Assembly (NCBI GenBank): GCA_910580185.1
Contig: CAJTWC010000001.1
Coordinates: forward strand, 124,001-188,000
Direction of reading: 5' to 3'
DNA: 64,000 nt
DNA from: an uncultured Bacilli bacterium
Lineage (GTDB): Bacteria; Bacillota_I; Bacilli_A; RF39; UBA660
Positions 43,746-52,437 of this stretch are shown here, piece by piece. The notes below the pieces were generated by a model, which saw only the letters and a program-made list of their open reading frames with translations, did no database searches and was not told the DNA's origin. Each line of letters starts with the position of its first letter. The first letter of the stretch is position 1. Position numbers and translations under genes: made by a program.

Positions 43746-44471
43746 CTAATTACTTTCTTCTTTTGCTTCTGCGTTAGTAGTTACCTCTTTTGTTGTAGTT
43801 GTTACCTGCTTAGAAGTTTTTACTTCGATTTCCTCTTCTTTAGGCACAACTTCATCTTCGCCATCATATTTATCATATTCTTTTATATATTCTATAAAGT
43901 TTCCATTTTTTTCTTTGTTATCAAATAGTTTATATACTTCTTCTTTTGACTCAAGATTACCTGATTCATACATCTTTTTTAATAATGAATCATTAAACTT
44001 TATACTAGAAATCATATAACTTATATCTTCTAAAGCTTGATTTAAATTATTCTTTGTTACATACGCTTCTATTTTAGCATAATTATATACTACTTGTACA
44101 AATAATTTATCTTTCTTCTCGGTAATTTGTATATACCCTGTTTTTTTACCATTTTTAATTTCTTTAGAGTAATATGCTTTTTCGTTTGTTTTATATGTTG
44201 ATTTAGTCTTATAATAATAGCTAACAATATCAACGTATAAATAATAATTAATATCTTTTCTTTTTAAAACATCATTATAAGAATTTGAATCGGTCCTAAC
44301 CACTCCTCTTGGAGCGTAATATTTATATCCTTTTCCTATTTTGTTATATGTTCTTATGTTTAATGATAAGATTTTATCACTTATATCTTTATAATCTAAA
44401 TTATCAATTCTAGTTACACTACAACCAGTAAAAACTAGTAAAGTAAGAAAAACTAATAAATACTTTTTCAA
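43746..44471 (-). CDS. Lipoprotein
   Basis: A 241-residue lipoprotein (signal MKKYLLVFLTLLVFTGC, Cys17). The mature domain has alternating Tyr-rich strands (YLYVDIVSYYYKTKSTY, GYIQITEKKDKLFVQVVYNYAKIEAYV) and two helices, with a Thr-rich C-terminal tail. It starts 55 nt after trmB. Function unknown. Confidence 0.8.
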   Translation of the reverse strand: MKKYLLVFLTLLVFTGCSVTRIDNLDYKDISDKILSLNIRTYNKIGKGYKYYAPRGVVRTDSNSYNDVLKRKDINYYLYVDIVSYYYKTKSTYKTNEKAYYSKEIKNGKKTGYIQITEKKDKLFVQVVYNYAKIEAYVTKNNLNQALEDISYMISSIKFNDSLLKKMYESGNLESKEEVYKLFDNKEKNGNFIEYIKEYDKYDGEDEVVPKEEEIEVKTSKQVTTTTKEVTTNAEAKEESN

Positions 44472-44526
44472 TTTTCTTCACCTACTTTAAAATAATTATA
44501 ACAAAAATTATAAAAAAATAAAACCT

Positions 44527-45162
44527 CTAATTATTTTTATAAGCTTCTAATCTACAAATTTTAACTCCGTTTTCATGAAATCTTTTTTCATATTCGGTTT
44601 GAACGTTATCATCTATCATATGATTATATAAATCCATTGTTACGTTTTTTAATGTATATCCATATGTACTATATGATTCTATAGAATAAGAAAATAAATC
44701 TATGTTATCCGTTTTTTGAATTATAATTTTTTTATCTTTAAATAAAGAATCATACTTTTTTAAAAAATTATGCGACGTAAGTCTTCTTTTCGCATGTCTT
44801 TCTTTAGGCCATGGATCTGAAAAATTAAGGTATATTTTATCAATTTCTCGTTTGAAAATATTTTCAATATCACCTGCGTCCATCCTAATTAATCTTAGAT
44901 TATTTATTTTTTCATCTTCTATTTTTTGTACTGCTCTAACTATAACGCTATCATACATTTCTATACCTATAAAATTAATATTAGGATGTTTTTTTGCCAT
45001 ACCAATTATGAAATCTCCTTTACCCATACCTATTTCAATTTCTATTGGGTTATCATTATTAAAAATTTCATTCCATCTAGACTTATACTTTTCTGGATTC
45101 ATAACAATATAACAAGACTTTTCAATTATATCGTGTGCATTTTTAACATTTTTTAATCTCAA
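44527..45162 (-). CDS. trmB: tRNA (guanine-N7-)-methyltransferase
   Basis: A SAM-dependent enzyme of 211 residues that makes m7G46 in tRNA. It has IEIEIGMGKGDFIIGMA (SAM site), FIGIEMYDSVIVRAVQK, LNFSDPWPKERHAKRRL and the C-terminal TEYEKRFHENGVKICRLEA. The start is a TTG at 45162 (MRLKN..., the family's normal N-terminus), with GGTGAT six nt upstream; the longer frame to 45174 uses GTG codons inside the ribosome site. Confidence 0.95.
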   Translation of the reverse strand: MRLKNVKNAHDIIEKSCYIVMNPEKYKSRWNEIFNNDNPIEIEIGMGKGDFIIGMAKKHPNINFIGIEMYDSVIVRAVQKIEDEKINNLRLIRMDAGDIENIFKREIDKIYLNFSDPWPKERHAKRRLTSHNFLKKYDSLFKDKKIIIQKTDNIDLFSYSIESYSTYGYTLKNVTMDLYNHMIDDNVQTEYEKRFHENGVKICRLEAYKNN

Positions 45163-45246
45163 AATAATCACCACATATAATTATACACCAAAATACAAAA
45201 TAAACATATAATGAAATGAAAAGCTTTTAATTAGGAGGATTTTTAA

Positions 45247-45543
45247 ATGAGAAATGATAGACAAAACGTAAACAACCAAATGTTTCCTTTTCCAGGTATG
45301 ATGCCTACTAACATGATGATGTTTCCTAACTATATGAATGATAATTACTCTAGTCTTGATAATAGAGTAAGTACGTTAGAAAAAAAAGTTAAAGTGTTAG
45401 AAAATAGAATTCAAAGGTTAGAAAACCCATATGGCACAACGAATACGCAAACATATCAAAATACGGTAACTAATACTCAAACAACTCCATATCAAACAAC
45501 TCAAAATAATGCAGGATATAATGACGAAATGTATATGATGTAA
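45247..45543 (+). CDS. Small Met/Asn-rich coiled-coil protein
   Basis: A 98-residue protein with a strong ribosome site (TTAGGAGG). The N-terminus is rich in Met, Pro and Asn (MFPFPGMMPTNMMMFPNYM), a short coiled coil follows (LDNRVSTLEKKVKVLENRIQRLE), then a Thr/Gln/Asn-rich tail. The composition resembles small spore-coat proteins, an inference only. A TATAAT box lies near 45207. Confidence 0.7.
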   Translation: MRNDRQNVNNQMFPFPGMMPTNMMMFPNYMNDNYSSLDNRVSTLEKKVKVLENRIQRLENPYGTTNTQTYQNTVTNTQTTPYQTTQNNAGYNDEMYMM

Positions 45544-45573
45544 AAAGATCTACAAATTTGTAGATCTTTTTAC
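45543..45573 (+). terminator. Bidirectional terminator
   Basis: AAAAAGATCTACAAA and TTTGTAGATCTTTTT form a perfect palindrome between two convergent genes, with T-runs on each strand. Confidence 0.88.
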
Positions 45574-46874
45574 ATATGATAACTTCCCTCATCTAATTTC
45601 CTAACAAAATCATTTGATTCAACAATTGATAATAATTTAGATAAGTTATTATTTTTATTTATATTTGAATTTATTAAATAATCTCTTTGTTTTTGATCGT
45701 AATGTCTTAATGAGCCAGCATTTTTATCAGATGGAAGAGAATACCTTGTATCAGAATCTGCATTTCTTAATAATTCTTTTCCTTTTGAATTACCATTATT
45801 TGTTACAACATATAAATCACATAAAAATCTTATATCAGAATCTGATAATCTATTGATGTTATTAATAACATCATCGGAAGTAATATCAAGTGTATATACT
45901 CCAAGCTTATCATAACCTTGAACATAATCCTGACCTAAAATAATAAAACTTATTATTTTTTGTAATCTTAATGAATATTCCTCTATTTCGTCATTACTTT
46001 TTCCATTATATAAATCTTTTATTCTATGTTGAGTTTCAAAATCCAAATTTATTAAACTAGCTCTTACAGCATTACTTATTATAGAAACCTTTGCATCCTT
46101 AAAATCTATATTAATATCAGATGGCAAATATGGTAATAGACCCTCGTCTTTATTATATAATAGATATAATGTTCGAACTTTATAACCAGTACCACAACGA
46201 TCCATAATACTATCCGTATTTTGTTTACATTTATTAATTAAATTACTAGATTGTTTTTCCATATAAATATCATAATAATTCCAATTATCATTTACAAACG
46301 TCAAATATAAGTCTAAATCATTTTGATTATAAAATCTAGCATAATTCATCCGCATCCATTGTGCAGCTTGCTCAACAAAATATTTTGTCTGAACATTAGT
46401 CTCACATTGCTCTTTCAATCCTTTTCTTACATTCTCGTACGAATCTCGTTTTAACTCTTCAGCAAAGGTTAGTCTTAAAGTTTCAAAACTATTTGCAAAC
46501 ATATTATTATTTTGATTTGCCACTCTATTATTATAATTATGAGTTTGATTAGTACTAGCAGCATTATTTTTTAAAGAATTATTATATATTAAAGAATAAT
46601 CTCTTATTAATCTAGATAAGCCTGCACTTTCCATTTTTAAACCAGTTACAATTTCTAATTCCTTAATAATACCTTCTTTTTTCAATTTCTCCATTTCTTT
46701 TCTTGGCTCTTTACCATCTACCTTAGAAGAAAATGCAGTAAGTTTTATTTCATCTCGAATTCTTTTACCATCTCTAATATTAAAATATGTATTTAAAATA
46801 CTAGAACAATTATATCCTTCTTTTGGATCTGGATGTTTTTTCATTGTATAATAAATCGCTTCTTTTAATGTCAT
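45570..46874 (-). CDS. Hypothetical protein, 434 residues
   Basis: A soluble protein without recognised domain. The N-terminal 100 residues look like a winged-helix-like unit (LKEAIYYTMKKHPDPKEG, RKEMEKLKKEGIIKEL), an Asn-rich linker lies at about 100-125, and the rest is helical (RLTFAEELKRDSYENVRKG, LSRLIRDYSLIY). It has its own terminator at the 3' end and stands alone. The asparagine-rich linker resembles that of other accessory proteins in the window. Confidence 0.65.
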   Translation of the reverse strand: MTLKEAIYYTMKKHPDPKEGYNCSSILNTYFNIRDGKRIRDEIKLTAFSSKVDGKEPRKEMEKLKKEGIIKELEIVTGLKMESAGLSRLIRDYSLIYNNSLKNNAASTNQTHNYNNRVANQNNNMFANSFETLRLTFAEELKRDSYENVRKGLKEQCETNVQTKYFVEQAAQWMRMNYARFYNQNDLDLYLTFVNDNWNYYDIYMEKQSSNLINKCKQNTDSIMDRCGTGYKVRTLYLLYNKDEGLLPYLPSDINIDFKDAKVSIISNAVRASLINLDFETQHRIKDLYNGKSNDEIEEYSLRLQKIISFIILGQDYVQGYDKLGVYTLDITSDDVINNINRLSDSDIRFLCDLYVVTNNGNSKGKELLRNADSDTRYSLPSDKNAGSLRHYDQKQRDYLINSNINKNNNLSKLLSIVESNDFVRKLDEGSYHM

Positions 46875-46943
46875 ATTATCACCTAATTTTATATTAGCAT
46901 ACTATATTAGTAAAATATCAATTAAAAACTAAATAATGTAAAC

Positions 46944-46973
46944 AAAAAAGTAAAGTAATTACTCTACTTTACT
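46944..46973 (-). terminator. Terminator of the flippase gene
   Basis: On the minus strand GTAAAGTA and TACTTTAC pair with a short loop and run into TTTTTT; it overlaps the flippase stop region. Confidence 0.7.
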
Positions 46974-48598
46974 CTTTTTAATTTTTTAAATAACTTATCT
47001 CCAAATATTTCTTTAAAAATTCCATTTTTTATTGTTAGTCCAAAATATATTAATGCTCCTACTATTCCATAAATAGCAATTAAAATAATTGATTTAAACT
47101 TAGTAGTTACATTAAGTGGAATAAACAACTTCATAATAAGAAGTACAATTATCATAATGATAAGTGGATAAACGAATTTAAACATCTTCTTAAAGTATTC
47201 TTTAAAATCTAATCCAACGGTTTTATTAATTACTACTAAATTAGTTATCACAGACGTTGATAGACCTATTAAAGTAGCTAGTGTACTTCCCCAGAAAGGA
47301 TATAAACCTATTGCGTTAAATAAATGCATCATTGGTATTTGAAGAGCTAGTTTAACTATAATGCCCGCTATAATACTTAAAAATACGTTTTTGAACTTAT
47401 TAAGTGATTGTGCAATTGATATAGACGTTGTAAACATACATCTAAATAGTGCTATAAAGATAGTAAAACAAAATACCTTTGGTCCCCAAGTGCTTACTCC
47501 ATAAAATGCGTTAAATACAGGTCCCGCTAAAATAGATAAACCTACTGCCATTGGCATGGTTACATAAAGTAACATTAAAAATGATTGGTTAACTTTTTTC
47601 TTAACGTCTTTTTTATCTCCTTTAACAAAGCTTGCGGTAATATTTGGAACCAAACTTGTCATTAACCCAGTTGATATTGCAAGAACAACACTATTTAATT
47701 TATTTCCAGTTGTATTAATAACGCCTAATACACTTTCAGCATCTTTAGTTTTAAATCCTAAATCAGTAAGGGTACCAATAATGGTTGTCATATCAATGTA
47801 ATCATATACTGATAAAGCAAGTCCAAATGATATAAAAGGAACTGAATAAATAAGCAATTTCTTTATTATAGCCTTGTTACTTATTTTCTTTTCTTCTTTT
47901 TTTATTTCTTCATCTTTGGTTACTTTTATAATATCTTTTTTATTTTTCCTTATTTTAATAATCAAATAAGAAAGTGCAACAACAGCTCCTACGGTAGCGC
48001 CAAAAACAGCAACCCCAATTGCGTTTGTAACACCTACGTTAAATACTCTCATACATAAGTAACTGCCAATTAGAATAACTGCTATTCTAACTACTTGTTC
48101 TATTACCTGACTTACTGATGACGGTGTCATAAACTTATGACCCTGCAAGTATCCTTTTGTAACACTAAGTAGCGGAACAACTAATATTGCTGTTGATATA
48201 ACCCTTATTACAAAAGTAATACTTTCCTTAGAGTTTCCACCAGTATTATTTCCCATTATTTGATGTGCTATAAAAGGCGCCCCTACAAACATTACAACAA
48301 ATAGGATTATTCCCATAACCATTAATAATCTTTTACCAAGTTTATATGCCTTTTCTTTTGTATTATAGTATCCAAGTGTATTATATTCGCTAATTAACTT
48401 ACTCATAGCAGGTGGAATACCTACCGTTGATAAAGATAAAAATAAATTATAAATAGTATACGCATAACCATATAAAGCAATATTAGCTTCCCCTATTATC
48501 GCATAAAAAGGTATTACGTATATAATTCCTAAAAACTTGGTTGTAACAATACCTATAGTTGCAATTAAAGCTCCATTTATAAAACTGTTTTTCTTCAT
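46964..48598 (-). CDS. SpoVB/MurJ-like lipid flippase (MOP superfamily)
   Basis: A 544-residue polytopic protein with about 14 helices. The N-terminus GALIATIGIVTTKFLGIIYVIPFY and NLFLSLSTVGIPPAMSKLISEYN match the SpoVB/YtgP (Amj-independent MurJ) branch; VTKGYLQGHKFMTPSSVSQVIEQVVRI is also diagnostic. It should flip lipid-linked cell-wall precursors. One neighbouring gene, cse60, lies 5 nt upstream. Confidence 0.9.
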   Translation of the reverse strand: MKKNSFINGALIATIGIVTTKFLGIIYVIPFYAIIGEANIALYGYAYTIYNLFLSLSTVGIPPAMSKLISEYNTLGYYNTKEKAYKLGKRLLMVMGIILFVVMFVGAPFIAHQIMGNNTGGNSKESITFVIRVISTAILVVPLLSVTKGYLQGHKFMTPSSVSQVIEQVVRIAVILIGSYLCMRVFNVGVTNAIGVAVFGATVGAVVALSYLIIKIRKNKKDIIKVTKDEEIKKEEKKISNKAIIKKLLIYSVPFISFGLALSVYDYIDMTTIIGTLTDLGFKTKDAESVLGVINTTGNKLNSVVLAISTGLMTSLVPNITASFVKGDKKDVKKKVNQSFLMLLYVTMPMAVGLSILAGPVFNAFYGVSTWGPKVFCFTIFIALFRCMFTTSISIAQSLNKFKNVFLSIIAGIIVKLALQIPMMHLFNAIGLYPFWGSTLATLIGLSTSVITNLVVINKTVGLDFKEYFKKMFKFVYPLIIMIIVLLIMKLFIPLNVTTKFKSIILIAIYGIVGALIYFGLTIKNGIFKEIFGDKLFKKLKRVK

Positions 48599-48603
48599 TT
48601 ACA

Positions 48604-48777
48604 TCATCCTTTGTTAATATATATTATAAGTGCCGAAAAACAATATAATTGTTCTTCTCCACAAGTTGCAATTGATACTTGATATTTTATGTCAACAATT
48701 TCTTTATCCCCAATAAAATCATTAATGGATTCTTCTAAATCTTTTTCATGATCACAATCAAAAACTTTAACCTTCAT
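48604..48777 (-). CDS. cse60: Cse60-like sporulation-linked small protein
   Basis: A 57-residue protein: MKVKVFDCDHEKDLEESINDF, then VDIKYQVSIATCGEEQLYCFSALIIYI. This is the Cse60 family of Bacillus, transcribed by sigma-E, function unknown. The start at 48777 has GGGTGAT. It lies 5 nt upstream of the flippase in one unit. Confidence 0.85.
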   Translation of the reverse strand: MKVKVFDCDHEKDLEESINDFIGDKEIVDIKYQVSIATCGEEQLYCFSALIIYINKG

Positions 48778-48875
48778 ATTATCACCCATGTTAATAATAC
48801 AAAAATATTCTTAATTAAATTGTCTTCTTTTATCATTATAACAAAATATCTACCATTTGTTATCAAAAAAAGATG

Positions 48876-49823
48876 TTAATCAACACCTTTCTTACGTTTC
48901 ATATAACTATTACTTTTATTATTTTCTAATGTAAACATCTTTTTAAAGGAATTATTAGAATAACCATTTAAAACAGATGATACCATCCTATCATAAAACC
49001 CATCATAAAAATCATTTACTTTTTGTTTAAACGAATTAATAAAATCATAAAATTCTAAATGTTCATTTTCTACTAAAGGTTTAATTTCTTTCCAAGCATT
49101 TTTAATATTGCAATGTTTTAAATTTGGTTTTTCTATTGCTCCAACCATAACTATTTTTTCATCACCAATTAATCTTTGAACATCATCTATAGTTAAAAAC
49201 TCATTTTCTTTCTTATATAAAATCTTTTTACTTTGACTTACAAAATTATCAGGTTTTTCTTCTTGTAATATAAGTCCTTGGTATATAATAAAATAAGGAC
49301 AGCATGCTATTTTAAAACTAATATCATTTTTATAATGATTAAAGGAAGTAAAATCAACTTCTACTTTTTCGTCTGCTAATCTATCGTCTAAAATAACTAC
49401 ATTTTTATGAGGATTTAAAATTGCTCTTAAAATATATTTTTTATTATAACATAAATCAAGATTTATGATATTAAACTTACTAACTGAGTTAAACATACCA
49501 TTTGTTCCGGGTTCAAATACGCCACTTAAACAAGTATTAGTTTGAGAATCAAATATATTATAAGATATTGAAATTGATCTATTTTTTGAACTATTTTTAA
49601 AAACGCTTATTTCTATGTTTTTACCATCTACTATTCCATCAATAAAACATGAACTTCCATTAATATTTAAATTTCCTATAACATTATTATCTTCATCATA
49701 AACACTAATTTTATTATACCTTTTTAAATTGATAAATATCTCATCTATACTAAAAGTACCTAAATTTAAATTAAGATATCCTAAAAAAGTATTGATAAAT
49801 TCCAATTCTTCTTTTTTCAACAT
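48876..49823 (-). CDS. Hypothetical protein, 315 residues
   Basis: A soluble protein without signal. Strand-rich N-half (IEISVFKNSSKNRSISISYNIFDSQ, FNIINLDLCYNKKYILRAIL), helical C-half (HLEFYDFINSFKQKVNDFYDGFYDRM), basic tail RKKG. It lacks features I recognise. It follows the parC terminator at 67 nt. Confidence 0.65.
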   Translation of the reverse strand: MLKKEELEFINTFLGYLNLNLGTFSIDEIFINLKRYNKISVYDEDNNVIGNLNINGSSCFIDGIVDGKNIEISVFKNSSKNRSISISYNIFDSQTNTCLSGVFEPGTNGMFNSVSKFNIINLDLCYNKKYILRAILNPHKNVVILDDRLADEKVEVDFTSFNHYKNDISFKIACCPYFIIYQGLILQEEKPDNFVSQSKKILYKKENEFLTIDDVQRLIGDEKIVMVGAIEKPNLKHCNIKNAWKEIKPLVENEHLEFYDFINSFKQKVNDFYDGFYDRMVSSVLNGYSNNSFKKMFTLENNKSNSYMKRKKGVD

Positions 49824-49866
49824 AAAAATCTTTCCCTCGTGATATATATTATATGTTTTAAAATCA

Positions 49867-49892
49867 AAAAAAGCAAGAAAAACTCTTGCTTA
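49867..49892 (-). terminator. Terminator of parE-parC
   Basis: GCAAGA and TCTTGC pair around a 5-nt loop and run into TTTTTTT, at the parC stop. Confidence 0.85.
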
Positions 49893-52424
49893 GTTAAAGT
49901 TATCTAAAAAGTCATCGATGGTCATAAACTTATCATCAATTTCCTTTATTGATACTTCTTTTTTTTCTTTAGCTTCTTCTTTAGTAACTGGTTTAGATAC
50001 TTCTTTTGGTGCTTTTATATTATCACTAGTTAGGCTAGCTATATCAATTGCTAAATCTAGTTTTGTTTTAGAAATAGTGCTACCAGTAGAATATCTATCC
50101 ATGATAGGAATTTCAGTTAATTTAAGTTCTTTATCTTTTCCATTTGTTTTTAATAGTATATTACGTTTAGCATCTCCTACGAATACTTTTATGATTTCTT
50201 GTGGATTACTTTTTACCTCTCTTAAAAGTAATAACCCTCTTTTTGCACGAGATGTTTTCTCAAACTCGGATAGCTTAACACGTTTTGCAAGTCCTTTATG
50301 AGTTATTACTGTTACGTATTCTGCTTCACCATCAAACACACATCCACTTACTACTTCATCATCTTTTAGGTTAATTGCTTTAACCCCAGCGGTTTTTAAA
50401 CCTATTACTGGTATTTCAGACCTATCATACCAAAGACCATAACCCTTTTTGGTTGCGATAAACACTTCGTTATAAGCATCCATTGTAACATTTACTACTT
50501 CGTCTTTATCCTTAAGCTTAATAAACGTAATTGGTTTAGAATATCTTTGTACAACAAAGTCGAATAAATTAGATTTTTTAGTCATACCATTTTTAGTAAA
50601 CGTAAGTATTTCCCGGTCATCAAACTTAGATACTGGAATGGCTTTTATTACCTTTTCGTCTTGCACAATTGGTACTATGTTACTTACGTGTTTACCAAGT
50701 TCTTTCCACTTAAGTTCTGGAAGTGTATGAACTGGGATGTATAAGTAATTACCTTTGTTAGTAAATAATAGCAACGTATCAAGGGTGTTTTGTTCAAATA
50801 ATCCTATTACAAAATCATCTTCTTTAACTAATGTTGCTTCACCATCGGATGCAGCATAAGACTTTTTAGACACACGTTTTACGTAACCTTCATTCGTTAC
50901 AACAACAATAACATCTTCTTTTGGTATCATTGCAGTCATGTCTATCTTAATTTCGGTTATTTCATCTTTAATAAGAGTTTTTCTTGGAATAGCAAATTCC
51001 TTTTTAACTTTTCTTAGTTCTTCTTTCATAACCTTTTTAAGTTCGTTTTCATCAGATAAGATAAGCTCATATTCTTTTATCGCTTTTTCTAACGCTTTCA
51101 TCTCGTTTTCAACGTCTGTTATATCAGTATTAGTTAAACGATATAATTGTAACATTACGATAGCGGTAGCTTGTCTTTCAGTAAACGAAAACTCTTTTAT
51201 TAAATTTTGAATTGCATCAGCTTTGTTTTTAGATGCTCTAATTACTTTTATAACTTCATCTAGGATGCTTATTGCTTTTAGTAAACCTTCTAAGATGTGG
51301 TATCTATCCTTAGCATGTGCTAAATCAAACTTAGTACGTCTTGTTACTACTTCTTTTTTATGATTTATAAACGCATCAAGAATACCAAGTACCCCTACTT
51401 GTCTTGGTCTACGATTAACTATTGCAATCATGTTAAAACTATATGATACTTGCATATCGGTATTTTTAAGTAAGTAATTTGTAATTAACTCTACGTTAGC
51501 ATCTTTTTTAAGTTCTATTACGATTCTAAGTTCACCACGTGAAGTCTCATCCCTTACTTCGGCAATACCTTCTATTTTTTTATCGATTCTAATATCATTC
51601 ATCTTTTTAACAAGAGCTGCTTTATTAACTTCGTAAGGTATTTCGGTAATAACAATCATCTGCTTTGACTTTTCTTTAACAACTTCGTACTTAGACTTAA
51701 CGATTATTTTACCCTTACCTGTTTCGTAAGCTCCTCTTATTTCTTTTAATCCTTCTATTACACCACCGGTTGGAAAATCAGGTCCTTTCATTACTTCCAT
51801 TATTGAATCTAACCTACAATTTGGAGAATCTATTCTTTTAATGGTTGCATCGATTACCTCTCCTAGGTTATGTGGCGGAATATTAGTAGCATAACCTGCC
51901 GATATACCAGTTGAACCGTTTACTAAAAGATTAGGAAATCCCGCAGGAAGTACTACTGGTTCCATTAAGGTATCATCATAGTTAGGTGCCATCTCTACCG
52001 TATCTTTATTTATATCATTTAAAAGTACGTTACTTATTTTAGAAAGTCTTGCTTCGGTGTAACGCATTGCTGCTGCTCCATCACCATCCATTGAACCATT
52101 GTTACCATGCATGTCAATGTATGGGGTCATCATCTTCCAATCCTGACTCATTCTAACCATTGCATCATATATAGATGAATCACCGTGTGGGTGGTAGTTA
52201 CCCATTATTTCACCAACTGCTTTAGCACTCTTACGGTACTTTTTATCATAGGTATTACCTGATTTATACATCGCATATAAAATTCTTCTTTGAACAGGCT
52301 TTAAACCATCTCTTACGTCAGGAAGTGCACGGTCTAAAATGATGGTTTTAGCATATCTACCAAATCTTTCACCCATTATTTCTTCTAGTGAATATTCTTC
52401 TATTCTTTGTAATACTTCTTTCAT
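49890..52424 (-). CDS. parC: DNA topoisomerase IV subunit A
   Basis: An 844-residue type II topoisomerase subunit that decatenates daughter chromosomes. The start at 52424 has AAGGAG 9 nt upstream. The N-terminal winged-helix/tower domain includes EEIMGERFGRYAKTIILDRALPDVRDGLKPVQRRILYAM, quinolone-region residues S83-S84 in HGDSSIYDAM and the DNA-linking Tyr122 (AAMRYTEARL). The C-terminal pinwheel repeats then follow (DVIVVVTNEGYVKRVSKKSY). It follows parE by 13 nt. Confidence 0.95.
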   Translation of the reverse strand: MKEVLQRIEEYSLEEIMGERFGRYAKTIILDRALPDVRDGLKPVQRRILYAMYKSGNTYDKKYRKSAKAVGEIMGNYHPHGDSSIYDAMVRMSQDWKMMTPYIDMHGNNGSMDGDGAAAMRYTEARLSKISNVLLNDINKDTVEMAPNYDDTLMEPVVLPAGFPNLLVNGSTGISAGYATNIPPHNLGEVIDATIKRIDSPNCRLDSIMEVMKGPDFPTGGVIEGLKEIRGAYETGKGKIIVKSKYEVVKEKSKQMIVITEIPYEVNKAALVKKMNDIRIDKKIEGIAEVRDETSRGELRIVIELKKDANVELITNYLLKNTDMQVSYSFNMIAIVNRRPRQVGVLGILDAFINHKKEVVTRRTKFDLAHAKDRYHILEGLLKAISILDEVIKVIRASKNKADAIQNLIKEFSFTERQATAIVMLQLYRLTNTDITDVENEMKALEKAIKEYELILSDENELKKVMKEELRKVKKEFAIPRKTLIKDEITEIKIDMTAMIPKEDVIVVVTNEGYVKRVSKKSYAASDGEATLVKEDDFVIGLFEQNTLDTLLLFTNKGNYLYIPVHTLPELKWKELGKHVSNIVPIVQDEKVIKAIPVSKFDDREILTFTKNGMTKKSNLFDFVVQRYSKPITFIKLKDKDEVVNVTMDAYNEVFIATKKGYGLWYDRSEIPVIGLKTAGVKAINLKDDEVVSGCVFDGEAEYVTVITHKGLAKRVKLSEFEKTSRAKRGLLLLREVKSNPQEIIKVFVGDAKRNILLKTNGKDKELKLTEIPIMDRYSTGSTISKTKLDLAIDIASLTSDNIKAPKEVSKPVTKEEAKEKKEVSIKEIDDKFMTIDDFLDNFN

Positions 52425-52437
52425 CCCCAACAACTCC

